Source: Flavobacteriales bacterium (GTDB lineage: Bacteria; Bacteroidota; Bacteroidia; Flavobacteriales_E; Vicingaceae). From it: a stretch of 64,000 nucleotides of DNA. Positions 60,722-64,000 of this stretch are shown here, piece by piece (the stretch's first letter is position 1; every line of letters starts with the position of its first letter). The notes below the pieces were generated by a model. It was not told the DNA's origin. It was given only the letters and a program-made list of their open reading frames with translations, and did not search any database. Where the stretch lies: positions 319,001-383,000 of the forward strand of contig JACJZD010000001.1 in the NCBI GenBank assembly GCA_020635795.1, given 5' to 3'. Both the position numbers and the translations under genes were made by a program.

Positions 60722-60790
60722 TTTTTGGTGAATGTATTCACTAAAAATAGTAATATTTGGTGAATGTATTCACCAAATATTACTATTTTT
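60722..60790. promoter_or_regulatory. Two tandem palindromes before the DUF4143 gene
   Basis: Two palindromes share the core GGTGAATGTATTCAC and are centred on GT at 60734-60735 and 60766-60767, 32 bases apart. The second (60743-60790) has perfect 23-base arms and a 2-base centre. The first has 12-base arms with one mismatch. They fill the gap between the purL stop and the next ATG. Likely operators, or a terminator for purL; the exact spacing favours protein binding. Confidence 0.65.
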
Positions 60791-60809
60791 GTATAAAATA
60801 TACTAGAGG

Positions 60810-61931
60810 ATGATAGCAAGAACTTTAACAAAAATTGTTAGTAGTAAGCTTTTTAAAGGAAAAGCAATAGTCTTGATTGGTCCAAGACAAGTAGGAAAAA
60901 CAACCTTAATTAAAGAATTGTTGAGGTCTAATCCTTATCTTTTTCTGAATGGAGATGATCCAATAGTAAGAAGTAAGTTAACAAATCCATCAAGTGAAGA
61001 GCTTAAAACTATACTTGGTAACTTTAAGATAGTGTTTATTGATGAAGCTCAGCGGATAGAGAATATTGGTATTACATTAAAAATTATTCACGACCAATTT
61101 AAAGATGTACAATTATTAGTTAGTGGGTCATCGGCTTTTGAATTAAAAAATGAGATGAACGAACCACTTACAGGAAGAAAATGGGAATATAACTTATATC
61201 CAATTTCTTATGAAGAATACGAAAATCAAATGGGATATATTGCTGCTCAAAGTGATTTGGAAAACAGATTACTATATGGGTTTTATCCTGACATCATTAA
61301 TAATAAAGGCAGTGAAGTTGAACTGCTAAATCAACTAACAGAGAGTTATTTATATAAGGATATTCTATCTTATGCAAACATTAAAAAACCTGATGTACTC
61401 GAAAAAATACTTCAAGCATTGGCTTTTCAGGTTGGTAATGAAGTTAGTTTTAATGAAATTGCACAATTAGTTGGTGTTGATAAAAATACGGTTAGTAATT
61501 ATATTCGTTTATTGGAGTTAGGTTATGTGGTTTATGCACTCCCATCGTTTAGTAGAAATTTGAGAAATGAGATAAAAACCAATAAAAAATATTATTTCTA
61601 TGACAATGGAGTAAGAAACGCACTAATTCAGAATTTCAATCCTATTGATTTCAGAAATGATATTGGTGCTTTATGGGAGAATTTTTTAATAGGTGAACGA
61701 TTGAAAACAAACCATTATCATTTAAATTATACAAATAGTTTTTTTTGGAGAACAGTGCAACAACAAGAAGTTGATTATGTTGAAGAGCATGGAGGTAAAA
61801 TATATGGCTTTGAATTTAAATGGAATCCAAAAGCGAAAGTAAAAGTACCTCAAAACTTTATTACAGCTTATGATGCTTCTTTTACCGTAATTAACAAAGA
61901 TAATTTTCGTGAGTTTGTACTGAAAAATTAA
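60810..61931 (+). CDS. ATP-binding protein, AAA + DUF4143
   Basis: Protein of 373 residues. N-terminal AAA domain: Walker A LIGPRQVGKTTLIKELL near 22-38, Walker B FKIVFIDEAQRIENIG near 72-87, sensor LLVSGSSAFELKNEM near 99-113. A winged-helix segment follows (VSFNEIAQLVGVDKNTVSNYIRLLE near 211-235). C-terminal DUF4143 with the PD-(D/E)XK-like pattern QQEVDYVEEHGGKIYGFEFKW near 319-339. Role unknown; members are scattered by horizontal transfer. The flanking palindromes and the second purL end mark it as a cassette inserted behind purL. Confidence 0.88.
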   Translation: MIARTLTKIVSSKLFKGKAIVLIGPRQVGKTTLIKELLRSNPYLFLNGDDPIVRSKLTNPSSEELKTILGNFKIVFIDEAQRIENIGITLKIIHDQFKDVQLLVSGSSAFELKNEMNEPLTGRKWEYNLYPISYEEYENQMGYIAAQSDLENRLLYGFYPDIINNKGSEVELLNQLTESYLYKDILSYANIKKPDVLEKILQALAFQVGNEVSFNEIAQLVGVDKNTVSNYIRLLELGYVVYALPSFSRNLRNEIKTNKKYYFYDNGVRNALIQNFNPIDFRNDIGALWENFLIGERLKTNHYHLNYTNSFFWRTVQQQEVDYVEEHGGKIYGFEFKWNPKAKVKVPQNFITAYDASFTVINKDNFREFVLKN

Positions 61932-61932
61932 T

Positions 61933-61983
61933 TTCAAGGCGTTTGTAAATGCTCGTAAATAAGTTGAAACTATAACTAAATAA
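61933..61983 (+). pseudogene. Diverged second copy of the purL 3' end
   Basis: Ungapped match to the last 51 bases of purL (60656-60706), 39 of 51 identical by my count, in the same reading frame. It decodes as FKAFVNARK-stop-VETITK-stop, against FEAFVNARKWVGTVSK-stop in purL. It starts 1 base after the DUF4143 stop and runs directly into the terminator hairpin. Too short to be a gene. Confidence 0.75.
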
Positions 61984-62022
61984 TAAGAAAGGGATTCAAA
62001 TTGAATCCCTTTCTTATTATTT
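61978..62022. terminator. Bidirectional terminator, probably the original purL terminator
   Basis: Perfect 22-base arms (AATAAGAAAGGGATTCAA within) around a single A, with AAA and TTT ends. It follows the second purL end and overlaps the stop of the minus-strand gene. Confidence 0.85.
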
Positions 62023-64000
62023 AGTTTTTTATGATTTTTATTGTTTTCAAATAGTTTTTCTTTTTTATTGAGATAAAGTATAAACCTGGATTATATGAAG
62101 CCACGTTTATTATTATGTTATTCTCTCTCGACTTAAAAGAGTCAATTAATCTACCAAGATTATCAATAATATTTAATTCGATTTCTTCAAGTGTACTTAA
62201 ATTAGTAATATTTAGATGAGTAGATACTGGGTTTGGATAGATTGACTCATTGAAAAGTTCAAAATCCTCAATTCCTACAGTTTGAATTTCTATTAATTTA
62301 CCTATTGGTCTATTTCCATTATAAGCATTAAAATTATGTTTATTTATAAAGTTAGAGTTTGTTGGGTCAAACTCAAATATAACTCCAAATCCATACAAAC
62401 CGCCTTTTGTAGTCATTCCATATAGTTTATTACCAGATAGAATTAAACTTCCAATGGGATATTTTCCGCTATTAATATCATCAAAATCAAATTTAATGGA
62501 AATATTATTTGTCAATGTATCGAATTCGTAAATGGTTCCATAACCATTTAACCCTCCAGATGAAGCTATTCCATACAACTTTCCATTAACAGCTTTAACT
62601 AATGCCCCAGATGGAGTGCCAGTTGTTAGCCAGTTAAAATCACCCTTTTTCGTTAATATTTCAGCATTTATATCATATTCAAATAAAACTCCATCTGTAT
62701 TAATACCTCCAGAATTGGTAATTCCAAATAATTTGTTATTAAGTTCTATCAAACATCCGAACGGATAATCCCCAATACTATCTGATTTAAAGTCAACTTT
62801 TTTTGTTAGAGTATTTGTGAAGGGGTTATATTGAAATAAAGTTCCAGCATTATAAATTCCCCCAGCAGATGCACAACCATAAATATTCCCATCAGACGCT
62901 TCTAATAATGTGCTTTGTGAAAAATTTCCATGGTTATTTCTATCTATCTCAACCTTTTTAATATATGAATTTTGTATTATGTCATATTCAAAAATCACCC
63001 CACCTTCAGTTATACCTCCATATGATGTAGTACCATAAATTTTTCCATTTGTTGCTTGTATAAGACCAGATAAAGGAGTACGTTCTTGAGATATATCTCC
63101 AAAGTCATGTAGTTTAGTATAAACTCCATTTGTAAGGTTGATTCTGAATAAGGTGCCTAAATTATAAGTTCCTCCAGACGCAGTAACTCCATACATATTT
63201 CCATCATTTGCTTTTAACAAATGTTGTTGAGGGATACTTCCATCTTCTGCCCAATTTAAATTAATTTTCTTTACTGGAATCTGTGAAATAGTGTCAAATT
63301 CGAAAACTACACCATTAACAATGCCGCCACCTTGAGTTATACCGTATATTTTACCATTAGCCGATTGATGCAAACTGCCAAAAGGGTTGGTGCCAATGCT
63401 GTCTTGAAAATCTATTATTTTAGTTAAAGAATTTGTTATTGTATCAAATTCATACAAAATCCCAGTATTATTTACACCACCTTCAGTGGTCATTCCAAAA
63501 AAACTACCATTAGTTGTTTCTAATATTGTGCCACAAGGATTACTACCATTGGAGACGCCATTAAAATCTAATTTTTTTGTAATATTATTTGTCACATAGT
63601 CATAATCATATAACACTCCTAAATTATTATTTCCTCCAGATGAATTAATTCCTAAAATCTTTCCATTTCTTAATAGAGTTAAGCTACCTATATTATTATA
63701 ATTACTAATAGTTGAATTAAAATCTATTTTTTTAGTGTATGTATTATTTATATAATCATATTGATAAATTACTCCAAATAAATTAAGACCACCATATAAA
63801 GTGATTCCATATATTAATCCATTATTTACTTCAATATAATTTCCAAAAGGAATTGCACCCTCATTTAAATTTGTAAAATCATATTTCTTCTGAAAGGAAT
63901 TAGTTGTAATATCAAGTTCAAAAATTACTCCATAAGAATTTAATCCTCCACCACTAGTAACACCATATAATTTACCATTTGCAGCTTGGAATAACCCATT
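62021..64000 (-). CDS. GloVer-repeat protein with T9SS type A sorting domain (5' end outside window)
   Basis: The frame is open without a stop to the right window edge (660 codons visible), so the N-terminus and signal peptide lie outside; the GTG at 63616 is internal. Tandem repeats of about 50-55 residues read NGKLYGxxxxGGxxxxGxxFEFD followed by KKxDF; they match the Gloeo/Verruco (GloVer, TIGR03803-type) beta-propeller-like repeats, at least ten units. The C-terminus has the type A sorting signal (ESIYPNPVSTHLNITN, NPGLYFISIKKKN, KTIKIIKN). Secreted or surface protein of unknown role; AT-richer than most of the window. Confidence 0.85.
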   Translation of the reverse strand, partial: NGLFQAANGKLYGVTSGGGLNSYGVIFELDITTNSFQKKYDFTNLNEGAIPFGNYIEVNNGLIYGITLYGGLNLFGVIYQYDYINNTYTKKIDFNSTISNYNNIGSLTLLRNGKILGINSSGGNNNLGVLYDYDYVTNNITKKLDFNGVSNGSNPCGTILETTNGSFFGMTTEGGVNNTGILYEFDTITNSLTKIIDFQDSIGTNPFGSLHQSANGKIYGITQGGGIVNGVVFEFDTISQIPVKKINLNWAEDGSIPQQHLLKANDGNMYGVTASGGTYNLGTLFRINLTNGVYTKLHDFGDISQERTPLSGLIQATNGKIYGTTSYGGITEGGVIFEYDIIQNSYIKKVEIDRNNHGNFSQSTLLEASDGNIYGCASAGGIYNAGTLFQYNPFTNTLTKKVDFKSDSIGDYPFGCLIELNNKLFGITNSGGINTDGVLFEYDINAEILTKKGDFNWLTTGTPSGALVKAVNGKLYGIASSGGLNGYGTIYEFDTLTNNISIKFDFDDINSGKYPIGSLILSGNKLYGMTTKGGLYGFGVIFEFDPTNSNFINKHNFNAYNGNRPIGKLIEIQTVGIEDFELFNESIYPNPVSTHLNITNLSTLEEIELNIIDNLGRLIDSFKSRENNIIINVASYNPGLYFISIKKKNYLKTIKIIKN

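Noticed and set aside
63613..63616. GTG at 63616 as the start of the GloVer-repeat gene
   Set aside because: The same frame, with the same repeat units, stays open to the window edge; the GTG is a valine inside a repeat.

Overview
The window looks like chromosome of an AT-rich Bacteroidota, most likely order Flavobacteriales. The evidence is the gliding genes gldF/gldG, type IX secretion (T9SS) C-terminal sorting domains, GLPGLI-like and HmuY-like lipoproteins, TonB receptors, an aspartokinase/DAP decarboxylase lysine route, class II ribonucleotide reductase, and promoters of the Bacteroidota form TTG-N20-TAnnTTTG. Ribosome binding sites are mostly weak. No rRNA, tRNA, CRISPR array, prophage or classical IS was found.

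Layout. 1-4.9 kb (+): a biotin carboxylase followed by part of a phenylacetate/beta-oxidation cluster (paaG-like hydratase/isomerase, a small membrane protein, paaH-like dehydrogenase, paaI-like thioesterase). It is peppered with short palindromic repeats, one of which is translated inside paaH. 5.0-7.9 kb (-): lysA and lysC, with REP-like and MITE-like repeats around them. 8.1-16.9 kb (+): gldF, gldG, a DUF4340 protein, then a giant adhesin-like protein with 14 PKD domains and a type B T9SS tail. 16.9-22.4 kb (-): lolA-like, ftsK, a lipoprotein and arginine decarboxylase. 22.5-25.7 kb (+): an arginase-family gene, a GxxExxY cassette flanked by repeats, and argS. 25.8-32.3 kb (-): secreted hypotheticals, a PLP enzyme, a long FAD oxidase and an exported methyltransferase-like protein. 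32.6-33.4 kb (+): a hydrolase.

33.4-50.3 kb is the functional centre: a denitrification block, entirely on the minus strand. In transcription order from the right: ric/scdA (NO-damage repair), an Rrf2 regulator with NsrR-like cysteines, a Crp/Fnr regulator, norC, norB, norQ, a small protein, a SulP transporter, a beta carbonic anhydrase, norD, norE-like, a norF-like subunit, nirS (cd1 nitrite reductase), then a heme-uptake-like operon (T9SS HmuY-like protein, TonB receptor, HmuY lipoprotein, cytochrome c). Together they would reduce nitrite to NO to N2O. Neither nosZ nor heme d1 biosynthesis genes are present here. Two families of inverted repeats sit in front of these genes: FNR-like TATGAT-N4-ATCATA / TTGAT-N4-ATCAA boxes, and AAAAGAYA-N4-TRTCTTTT boxes. 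I propose they are the operators of the two regulators encoded in the block.

50.6-64 kb: class II nrdJ, an APH-like kinase, an ECF sigma factor with a membrane partner of anti-sigma/beta-barrel type, purL, then a DUF4143 ATPase gene that sits between purL and a diverged second copy of the last 17 purL codons, preceded by two tandem palindromes. The window ends inside a GloVer-repeat T9SS protein that runs off the right edge.
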